In this document: in pieces, positions 6,106-6,437 of the stretch | How positions within the stretch are numbered: position 1 is the stretch's first letter | Layout: each line of letters opens with the position of its first letter | Assembly: GCA_937910265.1 (NCBI GenBank) | Contig: CALEPD010000251.1 | Coordinates: forward strand, 1 to 6,437 | DNA from: an uncultured Bacteroidales bacterium | GTDB lineage: Bacteria; Bacteroidota; Bacteroidia; Bacteroidales; P3 | Length of the DNA stretch: 6,437 nt | Direction of reading: 5' to 3' | The notes under the pieces: model-generated | Database searches by the model: none | What the model saw: the letters and a program-made list of their open reading frames with translations, nothing else | Told to the model about the DNA's origin: nothing | Position numbers and translations under genes: made by a program

Positions 6106-6437
6106 ATGGCAGTAAAATCGATGCTCCGCGTACGCATGAGCGCAAAAGACGCCCACTACGGCGGCAACCTAGTTGACGGCGCACATATGCTTCACCTTTT
6201 CGGCGATGTGGCCACAGAGTTACTCATCATCCAAGACGGCGACGAAGGACTTTTCTGTGCTTACGACATGGTAGAATTCAAAGCTCCCGTTTATGCCGGC
6301 GACTATATCGAGGCAGTCGGAGAAATCACCCATGTAGGAAACACTTCGAGAAAGATGACGTTCGAAGCCTACAAAGTCATCCGCACACGTCCCGACATCA
6401 GCGACAGCGCGGCCGAAGTTTTGGAAGAGAAAGTTCT
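6106..6437 (+). CDS. kal: 3-aminobutyryl-CoA ammonia lyase, partial (3' end beyond window)
   Basis: The frame opens at the ATG at 6106 and runs off the window after 110 complete codons without a stop. The protein begins MAVKSMLRVRMSAKDAHYGG and continues through NLVDGAHMLHLFGDVATELL, EGLFCAYDMVEFKAPVYAGD, EITHVGNTSRKMTFEA and RPDISDSAA. This matches my knowledge of Kal, a small hotdog-fold enzyme of roughly 125-130 residues, so perhaps 15-20 residues are missing. Kal removes ammonia from L-3-aminobutyryl-CoA to give crotonyl-CoA in the lysine-to-butyrate pathway (kamA, kamDE, kdd, kce, kal, then butyryl-CoA formation and CoA transfer). It starts 7 bp after atoD and should share its transcript. 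The start of the gene is visibly richer in G+C (about 62% over 6121-6180) than the start of atoD (about 45% over 5461-5520). This is a mild difference and not enough to argue transfer. Confidence 0.9.
   Translation, partial: MAVKSMLRVRMSAKDAHYGGNLVDGAHMLHLFGDVATELLIIQDGDEGLFCAYDMVEFKAPVYAGDYIEAVGEITHVGNTSRKMTFEAYKVIRTRPDISDSAAEVLEEKV

Overview
The window looks like chromosomal DNA of an anaerobic, amino-acid-fermenting member of the Bacteroidales, related in lifestyle to Porphyromonas or Odoribacter. Three kinds of evidence point there. The divergent intergenic region holds promoters of the Bacteroidetes primary-sigma type (TTTG about 20 bp before TAnnTTTG). One secreted protein ends in a type IX secretion (T9SS) sorting domain. 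The start codons lack strong Shine-Dalgarno sequences and sit behind A/T-rich leaders. Genus cannot be fixed from the sequence alone.

Layout. Positions 1-198 hold no gene I can support, only a terminator hairpin (about 122-162) for the gene that follows. Four genes are on the minus strand, given here in transcription order from right to left. First is a secreted protein of unknown function (5311-4679), followed by an A/T-rich hairpin terminator (4605-4645). Next is a secreted M14 zinc carboxypeptidase with a T9SS sorting domain (4475-3279). Its stop overlaps by 4 bp the start of a family 2 glycosyltransferase (3282-2095). After a 147-bp gap comes a phosphoglucomutase/phosphomannomutase-type phosphosugar mutase (1947-199). 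Two genes run rightward on the plus strand: CoA-transferase subunit A (atoD, 5451-6098) and, 7 bp later, 3-aminobutyryl-CoA ammonia lyase (kal, from 6106), which is cut by the window edge.

How the genes work together. atoD and kal form the left end of what is almost certainly a lysine-to-butyrate/acetate fermentation operon. Kal removes ammonia from 3-aminobutyryl-CoA to give crotonyl-CoA, and AtoD with its missing partner AtoA recovers CoA from butyryl-CoA. The carboxypeptidase most resembles the M14B branch, whose studied members often release C-terminal Lys/Arg, so a nutritional link to lysine fermentation is possible but unproven. The carboxypeptidase and glycosyltransferase are probably translated in a coupled way. 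The phosphosugar mutase is a housekeeping supplier of sugar-1-phosphate for nucleotide-sugar synthesis or glycogen metabolism.

There is no sign of a mobile element, CRISPR array, tRNA, rRNA or phage gene, and I see no convincing undescribed system. The points most worth a second look are the abutting divergent promoters, the separation of atoD from atoA, the unusually short T9SS sorting domain, the carboxypeptidase-glycosyltransferase coupling and the unknown secreted protein.
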